Of a stretch of 64,000 bases of DNA, positions 10,786-22,766 are shown piece by piece. How positions within the stretch are numbered: the stretch's first letter is position 1; every line of letters starts with the position of its first letter. The notes beneath the pieces were generated by a model that was not told the DNA's origin, searched no databases, and saw nothing but the letters and a program-made list of their open reading frames with translations. Made by a program: the position numbers and the translations under genes. Source of the DNA: Liolophura sinensis (taxonomy: Eukaryota > Mollusca > Polyplacophora > Chitonida > Chitonidae); the NCBI RefSeq assembly GCF_032854445.1, contig NW_027017992.1, positions 1 through 64,000 of the forward strand, read 5' to 3'.

Positions 10786-11236
10786 TGTCATAATCACGTG
10801 CCCAGTAACGGCTCTTACTCCATGGAAACCAGGGATATTTGCAATTTTTTAACAGTTGCCGATGCCTGGCCCAATTCCGCATCTTTTGGCACCTTATAAA
10901 TGTGGGTCAGTGTTCAGTTGTACTTTTTACAGCAGACTGTATCAAGTACCTTGTGTTTTTCATGTACAAATGGTCTGGTTTTTCTACACGTAGATAAAGA
11001 CATTGAGATTGTCTTGGACTTAGAAGTAAGACAATTGCTGGGTGAGTTAAATTGGCTTAGCCCAAAGATTTGACGTCTTCTGGGCTACCGAAGGGCACAT
11101 AACTTATAGTCAAAAGTTGAATATAGTAATGACCAGTCGCGATTGTACAGAGTACAGTGTAGCCGATTTCAATTAACAAAAAGACCAGGTAAAAATGCAA
11201 AAGTGGAAAAACTGTTCCAGTGCTGCTGGTAAGAGG

Positions 11237-13432
11237 CTAATCCAACGTATTTTGTGACGAGAAATCGAATGGTGCAAACCGCGTTGCTCTCCGACCAATA
11301 CTTTTGGCTGTAGTGACAATTGAATGATCATTGATGTCATAATCACGTGCCCAGCAACGTCTCTTACTCCATGGAAACCAGGAAAATTTGCAATTTTTTA
11401 ACAACTGCCGATGCCTGGCCCAATTCCGCATCTTTTGGCACCTTATAAATGTGGGTCAGTGTTTAGTTGTACTTTTTACAGCAGACTGTATCAAGTACCT
11501 TGTGTTTTTCATGTACAAATGGTGTGGTTTTTCTACACGTAGATAAAGACATTGAGATTGTCTTGGACTTAGAAATAAGACAATTGCTGGGTGAGTTAAA
11601 TGGGCTTGGCCCAAAGATTTCAGGTCTTCTGGGCTACCGAAGGGCACATAACTTATAGTCAAAAGTTGAATATAGTAATGACCAGTCGCGATTGTACAGA
11701 GTACAGTGTAGCCGATTTCAATTAACAAAACACCCAGGCAAAAATGCAAAAGTGGAAAAACTGTTCCAGTGCTGCTGGTAAGAGGCTAATCCGACGTATT
11801 TTGTGACGAGAAATCGAATGGTGCAAACCGCGTTGCTCTCCGACCAATACTTTTGGCTGTAGCGACAATTGAATGATCATTGATGTCATAATCACGTGCC
11901 CAGCAACGGCTCTTACTCCATGGAAACCAGGGATATTTGCAATTTTTTAACAGCTGCCGATGCCTGGCCCAATTCCGCATCTTTAGGCACCTTATTCATG
12001 TGGGTCTGTGGTCAGTTGAACTTTTTACAGCAGACTGTATCAAGTACATTGTTTTTTTAATGTACAAATGGTCTGGTTTTTCTACACGTAGATAAAGACA
12101 TTGAGATTGTCTTGGACTTAGAAATAAGACAATTGCTGGGTGAGTTAAATGGGCTTGGCCCAAAGATTTCAGGTCTTCTGGGCTACCGACGGGCACATAA
12201 CTTATAGTCAAAAGTTGAATATAGTAATGACCAGTCGCGATTGTACAGAGTACAGTGTAGCCGATTTCAATTAACAAAACACCCAGGCAAAAATGCAAAA
12301 GTGGAAAAACTGTTCCAGTGCTTCTGGTAAGAGGCTAATCCGACGTATTTTGTGACGAGAAATCGAATGGTGCAAACCGCGTTGCTCTCCGACCAATACT
12401 TTTGGCTGTAGCGACAATTGAATGATCATTGATGTCATAATCACGTGCCCAGCAACGGCTCTTACTCCATGGAAACCAGGGATATTTGCAATTTTTTAAC
12501 AGCTGCCGATGCCTGGCCCAATTCCGCATCTTTAGGCACCTTATTCATGTGGGTCTGTTTTCAGTTGAACTTTTTACAGCAGACTGTATCAAGTACCTTG
12601 TTTTTTTTATGTACAAATGGTCTGGTTTTTCTACACGTAGATAAAGACATTGAGATTGCCTTGGACTTAGAAGTAAGACAATTGCTGGGTGAGTTAAATG
12701 GGCTTAGCCCAAAGATTTGACATCTTCTGGGCTACCGAAGGGCACATAATTTATAGTCAAAAGTTGAATATAGTAATGACCAGTCGCGATTGTACAGAGT
12801 ACAGTGTAGCCGATTTCAATTAACAAAAAGACCAGGTAAAAATGCAAAAGTGGAAAAACTGTTCCAGTGCTACTAGTAAGAGGCTAATCCGACGTATTTT
12901 GTGGCGAGAAATCGAATGCTGCAAACCGCGTTGCTCTCTGACCAATACTTTTGGCTGTAGAGACAATTCAATGATCATTGATGTCATAATCACGTGCCCA
13001 GTAACGGCTCTTACTCCATGGAAACCAGGGATATTTGCAATTTTTTAACAGTTGCCGATGCCTGGCCCAATTCCGCATCTTTTGGCACCTTATAAATGTG
13101 GGTCAGTGTTCAGTTGTACTTTTTACAGCAGACTGTATCAAGTACCTTGTGTTTTTCATGTACAAATGGTCTGGTTTTTCTACACGTAGATAAAGACATT
13201 GAGATTGTCTTGGACTTAGAAGTAAGACAATTGCTGGGTGAGTTAAATTGGCTTAGCCCAAAGATTTGACGTCTTCTGGGCTACCGAAGGGCACATAACT
13301 TATAGTCAAAAGTTGAATATAGTAATGACCAGTCGCGATTGTACAGAGTACAGTGTAGCCGATTTCAATTAACAAAAAGACCAGGTAAAAATGCAAAAGT
13401 GGAAAAACTGTTCCAGTGCTGCTGGTAAGAGG
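11237..13432. repeat. 4-mer higher-order repeat, copy 2, 2,196 bp
   Basis: Monomers start at 11237, 11786, 12335 and 12884. The copy is virtually base-for-base identical to its neighbours. It carries a at 11244 (ccaacg) and t at 12871 (gtgctactag). No indel relative to copy 1 was seen. Confidence 0.97.
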
Positions 13433-15628
13433 CTAATCCAACGTATTTTGTGACGAGAAATCGAATGGTGCAAACCGCGTTGCTCTCCGACCAATACTTT
13501 TGGCTGTAGTGACAATTGAATGATCATTGATGTCATAATCACGTGCCCAGCAACGTCTCTTACTCCATGGAAACCAGGAAAATTTGCAATTTTTTAACAA
13601 CTGCCGATGCCTGGCCCAATTCCGCATCTTTTGGCACCTTATAAATGTGGGTCAGTGTTTAGTTGTACTTTTTACAGCAGACTGTATCAAGTACCTTGTG
13701 TTTTTCATGTACAAATGGTGTGGTTTTTCTACACGTAGATAAAGACATTGAGATTGTCTTGGACTTAGAAATAAGACAATTGCTGGGTGAGTTAAATGGG
13801 CTTGGCCCAAAGATTTCAGGTCTTCTGGGCTACCGAAGGGCACATAACTTATAGTCAAAAGTTGAATATAGTAATGACCAGTCGCGATTGTACAGAGTAC
13901 AGTGTAGCCGATTTCAATTAACAAAACACCCAGGCAAAAATGCAAAAGTGGAAAAACTGTTCCAGTGCTGCTGGTAAGAGGCTAATCCGACGTATTTTGT
14001 GACGAGAAATCGAATGGTGCAAACCGCGTTGCTCTCCGACCAATACTTTTGGCTGTAGCGACAATTGAATGATCATTGATGTCATAATCACGTGCCCAGC
14101 AACGGCTCTTACTCCATGGAAACCAGGGATATTTGCAATTTTTTAACAGCTGCCGATGCCTGGCCCAATTCCGCATCTTTAGGCACCTTATTCATGTGGG
14201 TCTGTGGTCAGTTGAACTTTTTACAGCAGACTGTATCAAGTACATTGTTTTTTTAATGTACAAATGGTCTGGTTTTTCTACACGTAGATAAAGACATTGA
14301 GATTGTCTTGGACTTAGAAATAAGACAATTGCTGGGTGAGTTAAATGGGCTTGGCCCAAAGATTTCAGGTCTTCTGGGCTACCGACGGGCACATAACTTA
14401 TAGTCAAAAGTTGAATATAGTAATGACCAGTCGCGATTGTACAGAGTACAGTGTAGCCGATTTCAATTAACAAAACACCCAGGCAAAAATGCAAAAGTGG
14501 AAAAACTGTTCCAGTGCTTCTGGTAAGAGGCTAATCCGACGTATTTTGTGACGAGAAATCGAATGGTGCAAACCGCGTTGCTCTCCGACCAATACTTTTG
14601 GCTGTAGCGACAATTGAATGATCATTGATGTCATAATCACGTGCCCAGCAACGGCTCTTACTCCATGGAAACCAGGGATATTTGCAATTTTTTAACAGCT
14701 GCCGATGCCTGGCCCAATTCCGCATCTTTAGGCACCTTATTCATGTGGGTCTGTTTTCAGTTGAACTTTTTACAGCAGACTGTATCAAGTACCTTGTTTT
14801 TTTTATGTACAAATGGTCTGGTTTTTCTACACGTAGATAAAGACATTGAGATTGCCTTGGACTTAGAAGTAAGACAATTGCTGGGTGAGTTAAATGGGCT
14901 TAGCCCAAAGATTTGACATCTTCTGGGCTACCGAAGGGCACATAATTTATAGTCAAAAGTTGAATATAGTAATGACCAGTCGCCATTGTACAGAGTACAG
15001 TGTAGCCGATTTCAATTAACAAAAAGACCAGGTAAAAATGCAAAAGTGGAAAAACTGTTCCAGTGCAACTAGTAAGAGGCTAATCCGACGTATTTTGTGG
15101 CGAGAAATCGAATGCTGCAAACCGCGTTGCTCTCTGACCAATACTTTTGGCTGTAGAGACAATTCAATGATCATTGATGTCATAATCACGTGCCCAGTAA
15201 CGGCTCTTACTCCATGGAAACCAGGGATATTTGCAATTTTTTAACAGTTGCCGATGCCTGGCCCAATTCCGCATCTTTTGGCACCTTATAAATGTGGGTC
15301 AGTGTTCAGTTGTACTTTTTACAGCAGACTGTATCAAGTACCTTGTGTTTTTCATGTACAAATGGTCTGGTTTTTCTACACGTAGATAAAGACATTGAGA
15401 TTGTCTTGGACTTAGAAGTAAGACAATTGCTGGGTGAGTTAAATTGGCTTAGCCCAAAGATTTGACGTCTTCTGGGCTACCGAAGGGCACATAACTTATA
15501 GTCAAAAGTTGAATATAGTAATGACCAGTCGCGATTGTACAGAGTACAGTGTAGCCGATTTCAATTAACAAAAAGACCAGGTAAAAATGCAAAAGTGGAA
15601 AAACTGTTCCAGTGCTGCTGGTAAGAGG
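13433..15628. repeat. 4-mer higher-order repeat, copy 3, 2,196 bp
   Basis: Monomers start at 13433, 13982, 14531 and 15080. It carries a at 15067, as copy 1 does, and one private change, c for g at 14984 (gtcgccattg). Confidence 0.97.
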
Positions 15629-17824
15629 CTAATCCAACGTATTTTGTGACGAGAAATCGAATGGTGCAAACCGCGTTGCTCTCCGACCAATACTTTTGGC
15701 TGTAGTGACAATTGAATGATCATTGATGTCATAATCACGTGCCCAGCAACGTCTCTTACTCCATGGAAACAAGGAAAATTTGCAATTTTTTAACAACTGC
15801 CGATGCCTGGCCCAATTCCGCATCTTTTGGCACCTTATAAATGTGGGTCAGTGTTTAGTTGTACTTTTTACAGCAGACTGTATCAAGTACCTTGTGTTTT
15901 TCATGTACAAATGGTGTGGTTTTTCTACACGTAGATAAAGACATTGAGATTGTCTTGGACTTAGAAATAAGACAATTGCTGGGTGAGTTAAATGGGCTTG
16001 GCCCAAAGATTTCAGGTCTTCTGGGCTACCGAAGGGCACATAACTTATAGTCAAAAGTTGAATATAGTAATGACCAGTCGCGATTGTACAGAGTACAGTG
16101 TAGCCGATTTCAATTAACAAAACACCCAGGCAAAAATGCAAAAGTGGAAAAACTGTTCCAGTGCTGCTGGTAAGAGGCTAATCCGACGTATTTTGTGACG
16201 AGAAATCGAATGGTGCAAACCGCGTTGCTCTCCGACCAATACTTTTGGCTGTAGCGACAATTGAATGATCATTGATGTCATAATCACGTGCCCAGCAACG
16301 GCTCTTACTCCATGGAAACCAGGGATATTTGCAATTTTTTAACAGCTGCCGATGCCTGGCCCAATTCCGCATCTTTAGGCACCTTATTCATGTGGGTCTG
16401 TGGTCAGTTGAACTTTTTACAGCAGACTGTATCAAGTACATTGTTTTTTTAATGTACAAATGGTCTGGTTTTTCTACACGTAGATAAAGACATTGAGATT
16501 GTCTTGGACTTAGAAATAAGACAATTGCTGGGTGAGTTAAATGGGCTTGGCCCAAAGATTTCAGGTCTTCTGGGCTACCGACGGGCACATAACTTATAGT
16601 CAAAAGTTGAATATAGTAATGACCAGTCGCGATTGTACAGAGTACAGTGTAGCCGATTTCAATTAACAAAACACCCAGGCAAAAATGCAAAAGTGGAAAA
16701 ACTGTTCCAGTGCTTCTGGTAAGAGGCTAATCCGACGTATTTTGTGACGAGAAATCGAATGGTGCAAACCGCGTTGCTCTCCGACCAATACTTTTGGCTG
16801 TAGCGACAATTGAATGATCATTGATGTCATAATCACGTGCCCAGCAACGGCTCTTACTCCATGGAAACCAGGGATATTTGCAATTTTTTAACAGCTGCCG
16901 ATGCCTGGCCCAATTCCGCATCTTTAGGCACCTTATTCATGTGGGTCTGTTTTCAGTTGAACTTTTTACAGCAGACTGTATCAAGTACCTTGTTTTTTTT
17001 ATGTACAAATGGTCTGGTTTTTCTACACGTAGATAAAGACATTGAGATTGCCTTGGACTTAGAAGTAAGACAATTGCTGGGTGAGTTAAATGGGCTTAGC
17101 CCAAAGATTTGACATCTTCTGGGCTACCGAAGGGCACATAATTTATAGTCAAAAGTTGAATATAGTAATGACCAGTCGCGATTGTACAGAGTACAGTGTA
17201 GCCGATTTCAATTAACAAAAAGACCAGGTAAAAATGCAAAAGTGGAAAAACTGTTCCAGTGCTACTAGTAAGAGGCTAATCCGACGTATTTTGTGGCGAG
17301 AAATCGAATGCTGCAAACCGCGTTGCTCTCTGACCAATACTTTTGGCTGTAGAGACAATTCAATGATCATTGATGTCATAATCACGTGCCCAGTAACGGC
17401 TCTTACTCCATGGAAACCAGGGATATTTGCAATTTTTTAACAGTTGCCGATGCCTGGCCCAATTCCGCATCTTTTGGCACCTTATAAATGTGGGTCAGTG
17501 TTCAGTTGTACTTTTTACAGCAGACTGTATCAAGTACCTTGTGTTTTTCATGTACAAATGGTCTGGTTTTTCTACACGTAGATAAAGACATTGAGATTGT
17601 CTTGGACTTAGAAGTAAGACAATTGCTGGGTGAGTTAAATTGGCTTAGCCCAAAGATTTGACGTCTTCTGGGCTACCGAAGGGCACATAACTTATAGTCA
17701 AAAGTTGAATATAGTAATGACCAGTCGCGATTGTACAGAGTACAGTGTAGCCGATTTCAATTAACAAAAAGACCAGGTAAAAATGCAAAAGTGGAAAAAC
17801 TGTTCCAGTGCTGCTGGTAAGAGG
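15629..17824. repeat. 4-mer higher-order repeat, copy 4, 2,196 bp
   Basis: Monomers start at 15629, 16178, 16727 and 17276. It carries t at 17263, as copy 2 does, and one private change at 15771 (aacaagg for aaccagg). Confidence 0.97.
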
Positions 17825-19471
17825 CTAATCCAACGTATTTTGTGACGAGAAATCGAATGGTGCAAACCGCGTTGCTCTCCGACCAATACTTTTGGCTGTA
17901 GTGACAATTGAATGATCATTGATGTCATAATCACGTGCCCAGCAACGTCTCTTACTCCATGGAAACCAGGAAAATTTGCAATTTTTTAACAACTGCCGAT
18001 GCCTGGCCCAATTCCGCATCTTTTGGCACCTTATAAATGTGGGTCAGTGTTTAGTTGTACTTTTTACAGCAGACTGTATCAAGTACCTTGTGTTTTTCAT
18101 GTACAAATGGTGTGGTTTTTCTACACGTAGATAAAGACATTGAGATTGTCTTGGACTTAGAAATAAGACAATTGCTGGGTGAGTTAAATGGGCTTGGCCC
18201 AAAGATTTCAGGTCTTCTGGGCTACCGAAGGGCACATAACTTATAGTCAAAAGTTGAATATAGTAATGACCAGTCGCGATTGTACAGAGTACAGTGTAGC
18301 CGATTTCAATTAACAAAACACCCAGGCAAAAATGCAAAAGTGGAAAAACTGTTCCAGTGCTGCTGGTAAGAGGCTAATCCGACGTATTTTGTGACGAGAA
18401 ATCGAATGGTGCAAACCGCGTTGCTCTCCGACCAATACTTTTGGCTGTAGCGACAATTGAATGATCATTGATGTCATAATCACGTGCCCAGCAACGGCTC
18501 TTACTCCATGGAAACCAGGGATATTTGCAATTTTTTAACAGCTGCCGATGCCTGGCCCAATTCCGCATCTTTAGGCACCTTATTCATGTGGGTCTGTGGT
18601 CAGTTGAACTTTTTACAGCAGACTGTATCAAGTACATTGTTTTTTTAATGTACAAATGGTCTGGTTTTTCTACACGTAGATAAAGACATTGAGATTGTCT
18701 TGGATTTAGAAATAAGACAATTGCTGGGTGAGTTAAATGGGCTTGGCCCAAAGATTTCAGGTCTTCTGGGCTACCGACGGGCACATAACTTATAGTCAAA
18801 AGTTGAATATAGTAATGACCAGTCGCGATTGTACAGAGTACAGTGTAGCCGATTTCAATTAACAAAACACCCAGGCAAAAATGCAAAAGTGGAAAAACTG
18901 TTCCAGTGCTTCTGGTAAGAGGCTAATCCGACGTATTTTGTGACGAGAAATCGAATGGTGCAAACCGCGTTGCTCTCCGACCAATACTTTTGGCTGTAGC
19001 GACAATTGAATGATCATTGATGTCATAATCACGTGCCCAGCAACGGCTCTTACTCCATGGAAACCAGGGATATTTGCAATTTTTTAACAGCTGCCGATGC
19101 CTGGCCCAATTCCGCATCTTTTGGCACCTTATTCATGTGGGTCTGTTTTCAGTTGAACTTTTTACAGCAGACTGTATCAAGTACCTTGTTTTTTTTATGT
19201 ACAAATGGTCTGGTTTTTCTACACGTAGATAAAGACATTGAGATTGCCTTGGACTTAGAAGTAAGACAATTGCTGGGTGAGTTAAATGGGCTTAGCCCAA
19301 AGATTTGACATCTTCTGGGCTACCGAAGGGCACATAATTTATAGTCAAAAGTTGAATATAGTAATGACCAGTCGCGATTGTACAGAGTACAGTGTAGCCG
19401 ATTTCAATTAACAAAAAGACCAGGTAAAAATGCAAAAGTGGAAAAACTGTTCCAGTGCTACTAGTAAGAGG
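17825..19471. repeat. 4-mer higher-order repeat, copy 5, truncated (A-B-C only)
   Basis: Monomers start at 17825 (A), 18374 (B) and 18923 (C). The D monomer expected at 19472 is replaced by a G-type monomer (gtaatttg, gtgttaag, cgtaaataaag). Private changes are t at 18705 and cttttggc for ctttaggc near 19122. This is the right-hand end of the homogeneous 4-mer region. Confidence 0.95.
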
Positions 19472-22400
19472 CTAATCCGACGTAATTTGTGACGAGAAAT
19501 CGAATGGTGCAATCCGCGTTGCTCTCCGACCAATACTTTTGGCTGTAGCGACAATTGAATGATCATTTATGTCATAATCACGTGCGTAGCAACGGCTCTT
19601 ACTCCATGGAAACCAGGAAAATTTGCAATTTTTTAACAACTGCCGATGCCTGGCCCAATTCCGCATCTTTTGGCACCTTATAAATGTGGGTCAGTGTTAA
19701 GTTGTACTTTTTACAGCAGACTGTATCAAGTACCTTGTGTTTTTCATGTACAAATGGTGTGGTTTTTCTACACGTAAATAAAGACATTGAGATTGTCTTG
19801 CACTTAGAAGTAAGGCAATTGCTGGGTGAGTTAAATGGGCTTGGCCTAAAAAGATTTGACGTCTCCTGGGCTACCGAAGGGCACATAACTTATAGTCAAA
19901 AGTTGAATATAGTAATGACCAGTCGCGATTGTACAGAGTACAGTGTAGCCGATTTCAATTAACAAAACACCCAGGCAAAAATGCAAAAGTGGAAAAACTG
20001 TTCCAGTGCTGCTGGTAAGAGGCTAATCCGACGTATTTTGTGACGAGAAATCGAATGGTGCAAACCGCGTTGCTCTCCAACCAATACTTTTGGCTGTAGA
20101 GACAATTCAATGATCATTTATGTCATAATCACGTGCGTAGCAACGTCTCTTACTGCATGGAAACCAGGGAAATTTGCAATTTTTTAACAGCTGCCGATGC
20201 CTGGCTCAATTCCGCATCTTTTTGCACCTTACTGAAGTGGGTCAGTGTTCAGTTGTACTTTTTACAGCAGACTGTATCAAGTACCTTGTGTTTTACACGT
20301 ACAAATGGTGTGGTTTTTCTACACGTATTAAAGACATTGAGATTGTCTTGCACTTAGAAGTAAGGGAATTGCTGGGTGAGTTAAATGGGCTTGGCCCAAA
20401 GATTTGTCGTCTTCTGGGCTACCGAAGGGCACATAACTTATAGTCAAAAGTTGAATATAGTAATGACCAGTCGCGATTGTACAGAGTACAGTGTAGCCGA
20501 TTTCAATTAACAAAACACCCAGGCAAAAATGCAAAAGTGGATAAACTGTTCCAGTGCTGCTGGTAAGTAGCTAATCCGACGTATTTTGTGACGAGAAATC
20601 GAATGGTGCAATCCGCGTTGCTCTCCGACCAATACTTTTGGCTGTAGCGACAATTGAATGATCATTGATGTCATAATCACGTGCCCAGCAACGGCTCTTA
20701 CTCCATGGAAACCAGGGATATTTGCAATTTTTTAACAGCTGCCGATGCCTGGCCCAATTCCGCATCTTTTGGCACCTTATTCATGTGGGTCTGTTTTCAG
20801 TTGAACTTTTTACAGCAGACTGTATCAAGTACCTTGTTTTTTTTATGTACAAATGGTGTGGTTTTTCTACACGTAGATAAAGACATTGAGATTGCCTTGG
20901 ACTTAGAAGTAAGACAATTGCTGGGTGAGTTAAATGGGCTTAGCCCAAAGATTTGACGTCTTCTGGGCTACCGAAGGGCACATAACTTATAGTCAAAAGT
21001 TGAATATAGTAATGACCAGTCGCGATTGTACAGAGTACAGTGTAGCCGATTTCAATTAACAAAAAGACCAGGTAAAAATGCAAAAGTATAAAAACTGTTC
21101 CAGTGCTGCTGGTAAGAGGCTAATCCGACGTATTTTGTGACGAGAAATCGAATGGTGCAAACCGCGTTGCTCTCCGACCAATACTTTTGGCTGTAGTGAC
21201 AATTGAATGATCATTGATGTCATAATCACGTGCCCAGCAACGTCTCTTACTCCATGGAAACCAGGAAAATTTGCAATTTTTTAACAACTGCCGATGCCTG
21301 GCCCAATTCCGCATCTTTTGGCACCTTATAAATGTGGGTCAGTGTTTAGTTGTACTTTTTACAGCAGACTGTATCAAGTACCTTGTGTTTTTCATGTACA
21401 AATGGTGTGGTTTTTCTACACGTAGATAAAGACATTGAGATTGCCTTGGACTTAGAAATAAGACAATTGCTGGGTGAGTTAAATGGGCTTGGCCCAAAGA
21501 TTTCAGGTCTTCTGGGCTACCGAAGGGCACATAACTTATAGTCAAAAGTTGAATATAGTAATGACCAGTCGCGATTGTACAGAGTACAGTGTAGCCGATT
21601 TCAATTAACAAAACACCCAGGCAAAAATGCAAAAGTGGAAAAACTGTTCCAGTGCTGCTGGTAAGAGGCTAATCCGACGTATTTTGTGACGAGAAATCGA
21701 ATGGTGCAAACCGCGTTGCTCTCCGACCAATACTTTTGGCTGTAGCGACAATTGAATGATCATTGATGTCATAATCACGTGCCCAGCAACGGCTCTTACT
21801 CCATGGAAACCAGGGATATTTGCAATTTTTTAACAGCTGCCGATGCCTGGCCCAATTCCGCATCTTTAGGCACCTTATTCATGTGGGTCTGTGGTCAGTT
21901 GAACTTTTTACAGCAGACTGTATCAAGTACATTGTTTTTTTTATGTACAAATGGTGTGGTTTTTCTACACGTAGATAAAGACATTGAGATTGTCTTGGAC
22001 TTAGAAATAAGACAATTGCTGGGTGAGTTAAATGGGCTTGGCCCAAAGATTTGTCGTCTTCTGGGCTACCGACGGGCACATAACTTATAGTCAAAAGTTG
22101 AATATAGTAATGACCAGTCGCGATTGTACAGAGTACAGTGTAGCCGATTTCAATTAACAAAACACCCAGGCAAAAATGCAAAAGTGGAAAAACTGTTCCA
22201 GTGCTTCTGGTAAGAGGCTAATCCGACGTATTTTGTGACGAGAAATCGAATGGTGCAAACCGCGTTGCTCTCCGACCAATACTTTTGGCTGTAGCGACAA
22301 TTGAATGATCATTGATGTCATAATCACGTGCCCAGCAACGGCTCTTACTCCATGGAAACCAGGGATATTTGCAATTTTTTAACAGCTGCCGATGCCTGGC

Positions 22401-22766
22401 CCAATTCCGCATCTTTAGGCACCTTATTCATGTGGGTCTGTTTTCAGTTGAACTTTTTACAGCAGACTGTATCAAGTACCTTGTTTTTTTTATGTACAAA
22501 TGGTCTGGTTTTTCTACACGTAGATAAAGACATTGAGATTGCCTTGGACTTAGAAGTAAGACAATTGCTGGGTGAGTTAAATGGGCTTAGCCCAAAGATT
22601 TGACATCTTCTGGGCTACCGAAGGGCACATAATTTATAGTCAAAAGTTGAATATAGTAATGACCAGTCGCGATTGTACAGAGTACAGTGTAGCCGATTTC
22701 AATTAACAAAAAGACCAGGTAAAAATGCAAAAGTGGAAAAACTGTTCCAGTGCTACTAGTAAGAGG
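19472..22766. repeat. Six-monomer block beginning with a G monomer
   Basis: Monomers start at 19472 (G), 20023, 20571, 21120, 21669 (B-like) and 22218 (C). The second has gtattaaag in place of gtagataaag and lacks the NcoI site (actgcatgg near 20153). The third begins with gtaagtagctaatcc. These two marked monomers recur together at 24413-25509, showing shared ancestry of this block and the next. There is a two-base insertion in the G monomer near 19846 (cctaaaaagatt). Confidence 0.9.

Larger units (their letters stand above)
9041..11236. repeat. 4-mer higher-order repeat, copy 1 (A-B-C-D), 2,196 bp
   Basis: Four 549-bp monomers start at 9041 (A), 9590 (B), 10139 (C) and 10688 (D). A carries acgtctc, ggaaaatttgc, gtgtttag and tttcaggtc. 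B carries ctgtggtcag, acattg and ccgacgggc. C carries ctgttttcag, gccttgg, gacatc and ataatttatag. D carries gtggcgag, cagtaacggc and ttaaattggc. It differs from the next copy at 9048 (g, not a) and 10675 (a, not t). Confidence 0.97.
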
